Source: an uncultured bacterium (GTDB taxonomy: Bacteria > Acidobacteriota > Aminicenantia > Aminicenantales > CALLJL01). From it: a stretch of DNA of 56,313 nt. The stretch is taken from positions 1 through 56,313 of the forward strand of contig CALLJL010000014.1 of NCBI GenBank assembly GCA_938092135.1. The letters run 5' to 3'. Below the pieces are notes generated by a model. That model was not told the DNA's origin, searched no databases, and saw only the letters and a list, made by a program, of their open reading frames with translations. The position numbers were made by a program, and so were the translations under genes. Numbering within the stretch: position 1 is the first letter of the stretch; each line of letters starts with the position of its first letter. Of this stretch, positions 1 through 6,946 are shown piece after piece.

Positions 1-1
1 T

Positions 2-985
2 GAAAATTATCGAGCCATTTTCGAAGCAGCCAACCAGTCATTGGAACGAGTCTCAGGAGTTATTCTCTGGAAAACAAATTCGGCCTGGCCGAGTGTTATG
101 TGGCAACTCTATGATTATTATCTTCGGCCCAACGCGGCTTATTATTTTGCCCGTCGAGCCGGTGAATTGCTCCACCCTCAACTTGACCCTCGGGATTTAA
201 GCTGCTGGATTATCAATCAAAATCCTGAAAAAATCTCCAACTTAATTTTTCAAACCGAACTCTTTAATCTGCGAGGAGAGAAAATATGGAACCGCCAGGA
301 GAAGCTAGAAGTCGATGGTCAACGGGCAAGGAAACTCTGGTCTATTGAATTGCCCCAAGATGAATTTTCTCAAGTCGTTTTTGCTCTCTTAAGAGTTTAT
401 TCTTTTGATACAGAAAAAGAAGAAAACAGTAATTCACGGGATAAAATCCTTTCCCCCGGGGAAGATTTAGAGGTTCGCTCCTTTCTTTCGAAATTAAAAG
501 ACTTTTCCAGCTTAAAACACTTAGCTGAATCCATAGAGGGCCAATTTACTCAAATTTACTCCCAAGCAAAACTTGTGGCTGAAAATTATTACTGGCTTTC
601 CCTGAGGGAAGATTTTCGATCTCTTGAAAATTTACCGCGAATAAAAATTCAGGCTCAAATGATGGAAATTGTTTCGGCTTTTATCAAGGATAAACCTGAA
701 AATAAAATTACCCAGGCCGACAAAAAGAGAATCTGGCAAATCCATCTGCATAATCCCACCCAAAGTTTGGCCTTTTTCATTCACTTATCTCTTATCGATG
801 AAGAGGGCAATGAGATTCTTCCCTCCTTTTGGGACGATAATTTCCTTTTATTACTTCCTGGGGAGTCAAGGAAAGTTCAGGTCAGAGCTTTAATTTCATC
901 TCTGAAAAGTAAGAAGGTTCGTTGCCGCCTAGAAGGTTACAATTTAATCCCTCTGCAAATAGAGCCAAAAAATAAGCCAAATTAA
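2..985 (+). CDS. C-terminal part of a glycoside hydrolase family 2 protein (exo-beta-glucosaminidase-like)
   Basis: The frame is open from the first base of the window, so the gene is cut at its 5' end and about 327 residues remain. The visible start (TTG at 41) is internal. The segment GVILWKTNSAWPSVMWQLYD, followed by YYLRPNAAYYFARRA, matches what I know of GH2 exo-beta-D-glucosaminidases and mannosidases, where a tryptophan-rich strand closes the TIM barrel just after the nucleophile. The remainder should form the C-terminal beta-sandwich domains. The catalytic acid and nucleophile lie upstream of the window and cannot be checked. Likely role: secreted or periplasmic removal of sugar residues from chitosan-like or N-glycan substrates. 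The exact substrate is inference. The next gene is convergent. Confidence 0.8.
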   Translation, partial: ENYRAIFEAANQSLERVSGVILWKTNSAWPSVMWQLYDYYLRPNAAYYFARRAGELLHPQLDPRDLSCWIINQNPEKISNLIFQTELFNLRGEKIWNRQEKLEVDGQRARKLWSIELPQDEFSQVVFALLRVYSFDTEKEENSNSRDKILSPGEDLEVRSFLSKLKDFSSLKHLAESIEGQFTQIYSQAKLVAENYYWLSLREDFRSLENLPRIKIQAQMMEIVSAFIKDKPENKITQADKKRIWQIHLHNPTQSLAFFIHLSLIDEEGNEILPSFWDDNFLLLLPGESRKVQVRALISSLKSKKVRCRLEGYNLIPLQIEPKNKPN

Positions 986-1072
986 TCCAGCTTTTTTTAT
1001 CAAGATTTCTTAGATTTGAGCTACCGGGAGAGGAAAAAATAAATCAAATTAATCTAGCTTTTTAGGAGATAA

Positions 1073-1741
1073 CTATTTGCGCGTTTTTTCCAGGGCAATT
1101 CTTTTCAGCTTTTCATTAGCAATGATACCCAGATCAACCCGGCGATTCTGTTGACGGCCTTCAGGTGTATCGTTGGTTGCAATCGGTTGATCAGGTCCGT
1201 AGCCCATGACTGAAAATCGAGAAGAGTTAACTCCAAGCTGGGCAAGATAATGAGCGACAGCTCTCGCCCTTCTTTCAGAAAGAGTTATATTGTATGGGCG
1301 GGGTCCGGTAGAATCAGTGTGTCCTTCGATAATGATGTTGGTATCTGGATATTTATTAAGAATAACGGCCAGCTTTTTGAGATTCTCCTGGCTTTGAGGG
1401 CGAAGATCGTAGCGATCAACATCAAAGAGAAGGCTCGATTCGAAGGTTATTTTAATTCCTTCACCAATTCGCTCAACCTTAGCTCCTTCAAGATCGCGTC
1501 TCATTTCCTCAGCCTGTTTGTCCATGAGATGACCAATATAGGCGCCGGCGGCTCCACCAATGGCCGCTCCGGTAATCGCTCCTAAAAGGGTATTGCCCGC
1601 GGCTTTGCCGACAGCTCCACCGACAACAGCGCCGCCAGCTGCCCCAATAGCCCCGCCCTTGGCTGTTTTGCTCCAATTCGCGCAGCTTACGCTCATTATT
1701 ATTAAGCTAAGGATAAGACTAATAGGAACGATTTTTTTCAC
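1073..1741 (-). CDS. OmpA-family lipoprotein with glycine-zipper segment
   Basis: The C-terminal half is a peptidoglycan-binding OmpA domain: FESSLLFDVDRYDLRP, then IIIEGHTDSTG, then LSERRARAVAHYL, and the closing motif EGRQQNRRVDL with the Asp/Arg pair that binds diaminopimelate. Before it is a glycine-zipper stretch rich in GxxxG (GGAVVGGAVGKAAG and GAAIGGAAGAYIG) of the kind that spans or contacts the outer membrane. I place the start at GTG 1741 because GGAGG lies just upstream and because it yields a proper signal peptide ending at MSVSC, a weak lipobox. The same frame is open to 1810 but that extension has no signal-like character. Role: tethers the outer membrane to peptidoglycan. About 222 residues, normal for YiaD/Pal-like proteins. 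Confidence 0.85.
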   Translation of the reverse strand: MKKIVPISLILSLIIMSVSCANWSKTAKGGAIGAAGGAVVGGAVGKAAGNTLLGAITGAAIGGAAGAYIGHLMDKQAEEMRRDLEGAKVERIGEGIKITFESSLLFDVDRYDLRPQSQENLKKLAVILNKYPDTNIIIEGHTDSTGPRPYNITLSERRARAVAHYLAQLGVNSSRFSVMGYGPDQPIATNDTPEGRQQNRRVDLGIIANEKLKRIALEKTRK

Positions 1742-1760
1742 CAATCCTCCTCTCCATAAA

Positions 1761-1784
1761 ATTGGGGACACAAACATTTTTTTA
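1761..1784 (+). repeat. REP-like word GGGGACACAAACATTTTT
   Basis: A short G4ACACAAAC word followed by a T-run. Near-identical words occur at 23168 and 23776 on the same strand. It lies between the OmpA start and the CBM9-like gene. Similar G-rich words ending in a T-run are known as solitary REP-type repeats in many bacteria. No associated transposase is visible in the window. Confidence 0.4.
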
Positions 1785-1843
1785 TTATATCCTTTTTTCG
1801 CTTCTTTCACTATCAGAGAAGATTTCCCTCAAAACGGGGATCC

Positions 1844-3175
1844 CTAAATTTTATCCTCTTCTTCTTTAGTTTCTTTTCCTTCTAAAGATGACTTCCAGAA
1901 TCGGCCATCCTCGCGAATAAAAAGAATGGTCCGACCGTCCTCGCTGAGGAGACGGGCTTCCCAGCCATTCCAGGTGACCTTGATTTCCGGAGGCCATCGA
2001 TATTTTTCAACTTTCAACTTAGCTAACCCGAGTTCCTCAATGTTTTCACTATAGCGTCGTTGACGGGCAAAAAAATCTTTTTGTCGGTAATAGATCTGTC
2101 TTAAAGCCCACGAGGCATCCTGTTCAAAGCTGAGCTGAAATTCCTCCTTTCCCTGGCCCACAATTTTTTCAGAAAACTGAACATAACCCCACATTTCAGG
2201 GTAATGAATGTTAATCAATCCAGTGGGAGCCCAAACCCAATTGTCCTCGGCCAGGAGACGGCCGCTCGATGGATCTTTCGCCTTTTCATAACGTCCGTCT
2301 TTGACATTGACTCTGTACTCAACCCGGGAGAAATTAACCCGCCACTGATCACCTGGATCTGGTTTTAATTTTCCTGGATGAATACATTCTTTAAGCACCT
2401 CCCAGGGAAAGGCCAGCTCCACTGTCCAGCCTTTATCTTTATCGCCCGGTTTATTTATTGTCCCATCAACTTTTACCGCTGCCTTGAGACCCCGAATATC
2501 CCAGGCATGAACCGCTGGACCACCATCTCGATAAGGCCGGATAAGGAGAAGATCCCAGACCGTGCCGAAGGCATTGATTTCCAGCTCATAATATTCATGG
2601 GAATCGCCATCGGGATCAATAAAAACCTCAAAATCGTTGTCCAGATATATGATGGAGTCACGCTCCGTCAGGGTCGCCCAAACATCTTTTTCTTCAAGGT
2701 CAGCGGCCACATAAAAATAATTATCATCCCAGAGCATCTTAGCTCGTGTTCGAAAACGAGGTTTGGGCCGGCTTTCGCCTTCTATATCTAAAAAATCCTC
2801 AGTCCAGCGAGCTCGCTTCCAATCAGTTTCCTCAAGATGGCCATCTATTTTAAGAGGAGAGGAGGCCCGGTAGCAGACATAATTCGGTGGAGCAAAGGGA
2901 ATTTTAGGAACGGGGAACCTGTCCTCACTATCTTTGAAAAAAGAAGGGAAAAATGGACTGGATGAATTGAAGGCCTCAGTTTTCGGAAGAAATAAAATTG
3001 CCCCTGAAAGCAGAGGTGATGAAATTGAATCATAAGAGATGGAAAAAGAACAAGATCGAACGGTCTTTCTTCCCTGGTCAGGAAAGATTAAAGAGAGAAA
3101 AGGGGAAAGAAAAAAGACACAGAATAAATAGGTAAAAAAAATTTTTTCCTTATTATTTTTTCCCCAAGAAATCAT
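1844..3175 (-). CDS. Secreted CBM9-like carbohydrate-binding protein
   Basis: 443 residues. An N-terminal hydrophobic stretch (residues about 10-32, YLFCVFFLSPFLSLIF) is a signal peptide or anchor. The core begins near residue 98 with VCYRASSPLKIDGHLEETDW, the usual entry of CBM9-like/DOMON-type domains, followed by AKMLWDDNYFYVAADLEEKD and NDFEVFIDPDGDSHEYYELE, which carry the acidic calcium-site residues of the family. A conserved GWTVELAFPWEVLK segment follows. The last 80 residues (YYRQKDFFARQRRYSENIEE) look like the small C-terminal extension often found with this domain in Acidobacteria-like genomes. No catalytic domain is visible, so it probably binds a polysaccharide in the periplasm or outside the cell. 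GGAG lies 10 bases before the ATG. Confidence 0.75.
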   Translation of the reverse strand: MISWGKNNKEKIFFTYLFCVFFLSPFLSLIFPDQGRKTVRSCSFSISYDSISSPLLSGAILFLPKTEAFNSSSPFFPSFFKDSEDRFPVPKIPFAPPNYVCYRASSPLKIDGHLEETDWKRARWTEDFLDIEGESRPKPRFRTRAKMLWDDNYFYVAADLEEKDVWATLTERDSIIYLDNDFEVFIDPDGDSHEYYELEINAFGTVWDLLLIRPYRDGGPAVHAWDIRGLKAAVKVDGTINKPGDKDKGWTVELAFPWEVLKECIHPGKLKPDPGDQWRVNFSRVEYRVNVKDGRYEKAKDPSSGRLLAEDNWVWAPTGLINIHYPEMWGYVQFSEKIVGQGKEEFQLSFEQDASWALRQIYYRQKDFFARQRRYSENIEELGLAKLKVEKYRWPPEIKVTWNGWEARLLSEDGRTILFIREDGRFWKSSLEGKETKEEEDKI

Positions 3176-3329
3176 AGCTTCTTTCTCCTGGGCTAATTTT
3201 AAGAAAAGTTAAAAAATCAGTTCTTATATTATTAGCCAAATGAAACGAGCCGTAAAGCTCCAGGTAAAATTCAAGGTTAAGGAAAGGAAACAGATTTTAT
3301 CCTCATAGGCGATTTTAAGAATATTCCCA

Positions 3330-4187
3330 TTAACCCGATATCTCTCCGCTTACAGTTATCGTAAGTTCTTTTAATTCAACTTTTTTCCCTGATTTTTTGA
3401 TGGCCTCCCTGGCAATATGGCTTATGCCAAAGCAACAGGGAACTTCCATATGAAGAACAGTTATTGAGGCAGGTTCGTTTGTTTTAATGATTTCAGCAAG
3501 TTTTTCAATATAATCATTAACACCTTGATCCAGCTTAGGACAAAGGATAATCAAAATTCTATCCTTCAAGAAATCTCGGTGAAAGTTGGCATAGGCAAAG
3601 GGGACACAATCGGCAGTCAGCAAAAGATCAGCTCCATCGAGATAAGGAGCGAAGGGGTTGATCAGTTTCATCTGAATGGGCCAATTAGACAATTGAGACT
3701 CAATTCTGGGTCCAGTTTCAGCATCGGAACTTTTTTCCTCTTTTGCTGATCTTCTTGTTTTTCCGCTTTGTCTTGATATGGTCATTGTCTTAGCGGAGGG
3801 ACAAGTATGGTTGTGGTTAAGGTGCATGATTTCATTTAAAGGAATTTCTATTCCCCTCTCTTTTAGAAAATCAAAAGCCTCCTTCAAAAGTTTCTTTTCC
3901 CCGTGCTCTTCAAGGTGCTTTAAATGAGCTAAAATGACATTTTTTCCCTGTTTCAAAATATTCTCCATAACTCTTCTTTCATCATAGGGTTCAGCCTCTC
4001 TTTCAATAACCTCTATAGCTCCGAGAGGGCATTCGCCCACACAGGCGCCAAGACCGTCACAAAACAAGTCTGAAATTAGTCTGGCCTTGCCGTCGATGAT
4101 TTGAAGTGCTCCCTCCGGACAATTAGGGAGGCAATTTCCGCAGCCGTTGCATAACTCCTCGTTGATCTGGATTATTTTCCTTTTCAT
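3330..4187 (-). CDS. 4Fe-4S ferredoxin-type redox protein (HCP/NO-stress-associated family)
   Basis: I start at ATG 4187, which has GGAG 8 bases upstream; a TTG 18 bases further up is less likely. About 285 residues. The first 60 residues form a two-cluster ferredoxin domain. The first site is a full set (CNGCGNCLPNC). The second reads CDGLGACVGECP, in which the second cysteine of the usual C-x2-C-x2-C pattern is absent; this variant recurs in the family. A helical middle region contains HLNHNHTCPS. The C-terminal domain has ADCVPFAYANFHRDFL, ILCPKLDQ and MEVPCCFGI, a conserved Cys-rich set of unknown chemistry. Probably an electron-transfer partner for an NO or hydroxylamine detoxifying enzyme. 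That role is inferred from the neighbours ygbA and the MarR regulator, which share its operon. Confidence 0.75.
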   Translation of the reverse strand: MKRKIIQINEELCNGCGNCLPNCPEGALQIIDGKARLISDLFCDGLGACVGECPLGAIEVIEREAEPYDERRVMENILKQGKNVILAHLKHLEEHGEKKLLKEAFDFLKERGIEIPLNEIMHLNHNHTCPSAKTMTISRQSGKTRRSAKEEKSSDAETGPRIESQLSNWPIQMKLINPFAPYLDGADLLLTADCVPFAYANFHRDFLKDRILIILCPKLDQGVNDYIEKLAEIIKTNEPASITVLHMEVPCCFGISHIAREAIKKSGKKVELKELTITVSGEISG

Positions 4188-4201
4188 AAAATAAACTCCT
4201 T

Positions 4202-4567
4202 TCAAAATAAATATTTAAAGATAAGGTCGATCCGACCACGAGTTATCAAATATTTGCCAGAAAATCTCATCATCTCCCGCATAAAACTTCTATGTTCGGC
4301 CGAATAGCAGATGTTCGGGCACTTTTTGCAGGCCGGTTTTGGATAATAGGGACAGATAATTCTTTTCATCGCTGCATAGAGAAATCTCGATCGGCATTGA
4401 TCACAAAGATGTAAATTATCGTTGTAATATTTGGTAATAATTCCCTTGGGGGAGAGATGAATTTTGGGTAAATTCCTATGATTAGAAAAACAATAGACTT
4501 GGAAAAATTGGCTGAGCGTTTTCAAATCCTTTCGAATTGACTTTTCCTGGTCGCTCTTTTTCATCAC
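4202..4567 (-). CDS. ygbA: YgbA-type nitrous oxide-stimulated promoter family protein
   Basis: 121 residues. The conserved cysteine pattern matches the YgbA_NO family as I know it: an early Cys (26), LCDQC (55, 58), ICPYYPKPACKKCPNICY (72, 80, 83, 87), then RSFMREMMRFSGKYLI near the C-terminus. In enterobacteria ygbA belongs to the NO-responsive NsrR regulon and is reported to help recovery of growth after NO stress. The many cysteines suggest a metal or Fe-S site. The start codon overlaps the stop of the MarR gene by 4 bases, and the ferredoxin gene follows after a 14-base gap, so the three are probably co-transcribed and translationally coupled. Confidence 0.8.
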   Translation of the reverse strand: MMKKSDQEKSIRKDLKTLSQFFQVYCFSNHRNLPKIHLSPKGIITKYYNDNLHLCDQCRSRFLYAAMKRIICPYYPKPACKKCPNICYSAEHRSFMREMMRFSGKYLITRGRIDLIFKYLF

Positions 4568-5181
4568 AGCAAGCTTGGTTTTTTTAAGCTTTTTCTTTCT
4601 TCCTGGTTAAAGGAACAATCAATTTTTATATCCCTTTCGCCCAGCTTCAAATTTAACAAACGACAGTAATGGGCCCTCTTTTCACCTAAAAATTTATTGA
4701 ACTCAAAATTGCGGCAAAAAAGACAACTCCTAAGGATGGCGAGATCTCCCCTTAGCTTTAAAATCCTTAATAATTTAATTAGAAATACAAAGATGGCCTC
4801 TTTATCTTTATCTGGAAATTTTCTTAAAAGCCCCAGAAACCACCTTTCCACTTTTTTTATTTTGGCAACTATTTCTTCACCCCTCTCAGTCAAAGCTAAA
4901 TATTTAAAACGGCTGTCTCCATTAATTGACTTCTTAGTTACATAACCTTTTTTTACTAAAGCCGAGATTGCCTCGCTCACTGTAGCCTTAGTTAGCAAAA
5001 ACTCGGAGGAAAGATAGCTTACCGTATTTCTTTGTTGCCGATCATACTTCCGATAATCAAGATAATTAAGAAACTGAATCATAATGGGCGATAGATTATA
5101 CTTCTGAGAAATACCCCACAATTGGGCTCGATAGACCACAAAAAGCCTTTCAAAGGCTTGGTAGATTTTTTGCTCTAACAT
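4564..5181 (-). CDS. MarR-family regulator with a four-cysteine C-terminal extension
   Basis: 205 residues. Residues 30-115 make a winged helix of MarR type: LSPIMIQFLNYL, then the recognition helix region FLLTKATVSEAISALVKKGY, then the wing NGDSRFKYLALTERG. The usual family length is about 145. Here an extension adds Cys153, Cys156, Cys173 and Cys189 (SCLFC, HYC, IDC), a plausible Fe-S or zinc site. First gene of an operon with ygbA and the ferredoxin. A perfect 21-bp inverted repeat lies on its own promoter just upstream, which predicts autorepression. The sensing role for NO or redox is inferred from the cysteines and neighbours. Confidence 0.85.
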   Translation of the reverse strand: MLEQKIYQAFERLFVVYRAQLWGISQKYNLSPIMIQFLNYLDYRKYDRQQRNTVSYLSSEFLLTKATVSEAISALVKKGYVTKKSINGDSRFKYLALTERGEEIVAKIKKVERWFLGLLRKFPDKDKEAIFVFLIKLLRILKLRGDLAILRSCLFCRNFEFNKFLGEKRAHYCRLLNLKLGERDIKIDCSFNQEERKSLKKPSLL

Positions 5182-5191
5182 ATTTATTAAT

Positions 5192-5239
5192 ATAGTTAGG
5201 ATTCCTAACTATTTTAAGAATAAATATTGGCTTTGTCAA
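5192..5239 (-). promoter_or_regulatory. Promoter and 21-bp operator of the MarR-ygbA-ferredoxin operon
   Basis: Read on the minus strand, TTGACA (5239-5234), a 17-base spacer and TAAAAT (5216-5211) form a near-consensus sigma-70 promoter. A perfect inverted repeat, ATAGTTAGGA then one base then TCCTAACTAT (5192-5212), begins on the last two bases of the -10 box and covers the expected start of transcription. It ends 11 bases before the ATG. Bound there, a dimeric MarR protein would block the polymerase. Confidence 0.8.
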
Positions 5240-5444
5240 GTCTCTATCCGTCTCTTATGCTTTTTGGCCCTAATTTATTTCCAAAAATAGGTTATAAATT
5301 TTTTTCTTTTTTAACTATCTGTCATGGTCCAAAATCTGAGCTAAAACTAGCTAAGGATCAAAACACCAATTGCTTTTTCCTAAATTTTAAGATAACAAGT
5401 ATTCCAACTATTTTTTGAATCTTTAGGCAACTAAAGTAAAAAAC
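5240..5444. other. Intergenic stretch with no gene seen
   Basis: AT-rich sequence between the MarR promoter and the repeats behind the URO-D gene. A 63-codon frame on the plus strand has no ribosome site or protein-like composition. I see no hairpin terminator. Confidence 0.5.
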
Positions 5445-5537
5445 TGGTAAATAGGAAAGACGGCACCAAGCGAAAATTGGGAAATGAGTAAGATGGCACC
5501 TATTTTAAAGAAATGGGAAATGGGTAAGGTGGTACCT
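5445..5537 (+). repeat. Three degenerate copies of a 22-26 bp repeat
   Basis: Three units end in GGCACC or GGTACC: at 5445-5467 (TGGTAAATAGGAAAGACGG..), 5478-5503 (TGGGAAATGAGTAAGATGG..) and 5514-5539 (TGGGAAATGGGTAAGGTGG..). Units two and three are 36 bp apart and differ at only a few bases. They sit immediately behind the stop of the URO-D-family gene. Probably a small REP-like cluster. Confidence 0.55.
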
Positions 5538-6720
5538 AATAATGACCGTATTGCTCAATGGCTTCATAAAGCATCATAATATTTTGGAGCGGCGCGTGAG
5601 GAGGAACTGAGCAAGCTGTGCTTAAAATATAGCCTCCGCCTTCTTTGGCTTTCTCAAGGCATCTCTTGGCTGCCTCAAAAACTTCTTCTGGCGTTCCTTT
5701 TAAAACAACATTAACTGGATCAATATTACCTTTTAAAAAGAGCTTCTTCCCCACTCTTCTTTTAGCCTCAGCAAGATCAACATTGCCAAGAGGCGGCGGA
5801 TCAAGAGTATCAATTCCATTCGTTCCTGTTTCGGCAATCAGTTCCAAACGATCCCCTATTTTTCCGCAGATGTGAGTATAAATCGGCAAATTGTATTGAG
5901 CCTTAATTCCCTCAATCACCATCCTCTCAAAGGGAAGGACAAATTCCCGATAATGTTGAGGAGAAATAAAATGAGCACCAGTCAGAGCAGAGGAAATAAG
6001 GATCGCCTCTACGCCGTGAGCCGCAAGTCCAAGGCCATAGGCAATTGTTCCTCGGCTCAAAGCTTCAAGACACGCCTTGAATTTAGCTGGGTCCTTTTTC
6101 ATAGCTAAAAAACCGGCCTCATAGCCCAGAAGCTCGAGGAGCTGACTAAAAGGAGAAAAAATTTCCCCATGGATCGAAATATCCTGGCCCACCCGCTTAA
6201 TTAGGTATTTTACTGTTTCGAAATGCCAGGGAGGGAAAAAATTTTCAGGGTCCTTGGGATCTGGTGGTTCCTCGGAAAATCCCCAGTAAAAGGGATATTT
6301 CATCCCACCAAGGTCATGGGGTTCAAGATAAAAAAGAAGCTCAGGCTCGATCTCCTCAAAGCGGGCATGAAATTCCTTTCCATTCTCCCGAAACACATGG
6401 GGATTATCATCGGGAGGGCAAAGGCTCACCCAGCCATTCAGCCAATAAATAATCTTTTGGCTACCCTTTTCTTCAATTTTTTTTATATATTTTCGCCATT
6501 CTGGATCTCTTCCAGGAAGATTTACCAGGATTCCATCAAAATGATAGAGCCGTTGAAGTCTAATTAAAGCCTCGGCGAAAGCCTCGCTGCTATGCCAAAT
6601 ATCAATGGCCTCAAGCCCAGCATTTAAAAAATAATGCCCGAGCGCTAGCTGACACATCAGTGGAACTCGGTCTGGCTGGCCTAGCCTCATGGCCCGTGCC
6701 ATCCGCTCTTTGCTCTTCAT
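5536..6720 (-). CDS. Uroporphyrinogen decarboxylase-family protein (MtaA/CmuA-like methyltransferase type)
   Basis: 394 residues. The start MKSKERMARAMRLGQPDRVPLM is the standard opening of the URO-D superfamily (ERxxxAxxxxxPDRVP). The core contains HFISPQHYREFVLPFERMVI and then YTHICGKIGDRLELIAETG. The His-x-Cys of YTHICG and the later Cys of STACSVPPHAP are the zinc ligands of the corrinoid methyltransferases MtaA and CmuA, and true heme-pathway HemE lacks them. This makes a methyl-transfer role more likely than heme synthesis. No corrinoid protein or partner methyltransferase is in the window, so the substrate is unknown. The ribosome site is weak (AGAAG). Single gene, apparently. Confidence 0.8.
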   Translation of the reverse strand: MKSKERMARAMRLGQPDRVPLMCQLALGHYFLNAGLEAIDIWHSSEAFAEALIRLQRLYHFDGILVNLPGRDPEWRKYIKKIEEKGSQKIIYWLNGWVSLCPPDDNPHVFRENGKEFHARFEEIEPELLFYLEPHDLGGMKYPFYWGFSEEPPDPKDPENFFPPWHFETVKYLIKRVGQDISIHGEIFSPFSQLLELLGYEAGFLAMKKDPAKFKACLEALSRGTIAYGLGLAAHGVEAILISSALTGAHFISPQHYREFVLPFERMVIEGIKAQYNLPIYTHICGKIGDRLELIAETGTNGIDTLDPPPLGNVDLAEAKRRVGKKLFLKGNIDPVNVVLKGTPEEVFEAAKRCLEKAKEGGGYILSTACSVPPHAPLQNIMMLYEAIEQYGHY

Positions 6721-6822
6721 CTAGCTTCTTTTCCCCTATCTGGTTATCATAGAAAAAAATAATAAACCATTCCTTTAAGCAACTTCTAAATTTTTCTAAT
6801 TATTTATTCCTTCTATCTTTAT

Positions 6823-6946
6823 TAGCCGAAGAGCTTCACCTCTGAATGCTTCTTTGACAGCCAATCCAATTCTTTATTAACTAACTTCTCTCCTATTTCC
6901 TGAAGTATTGTTAATTCTAACCACTCATTGGTTTTCTCAAAAAACG
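6823..6946 (-). other. Short unassigned open segment after the yhaN-like stop
   Basis: Directly after the stop of the ATPase gene, another minus-strand frame is open for about 40 codons (TNEWLELTILQEIGEKLVN and onward to a stop near 6823). It has plausible helix composition but no start codon or ribosome site. It may be a coding remnant or chance. The rest of the 6721-6946 gap shows nothing. Confidence 0.2.

Noticed and set aside
5227..5418. A 63-codon plus-strand frame upstream of the MarR gene
   Set aside because: It begins inside the MarR promoter region and has no coding signs.
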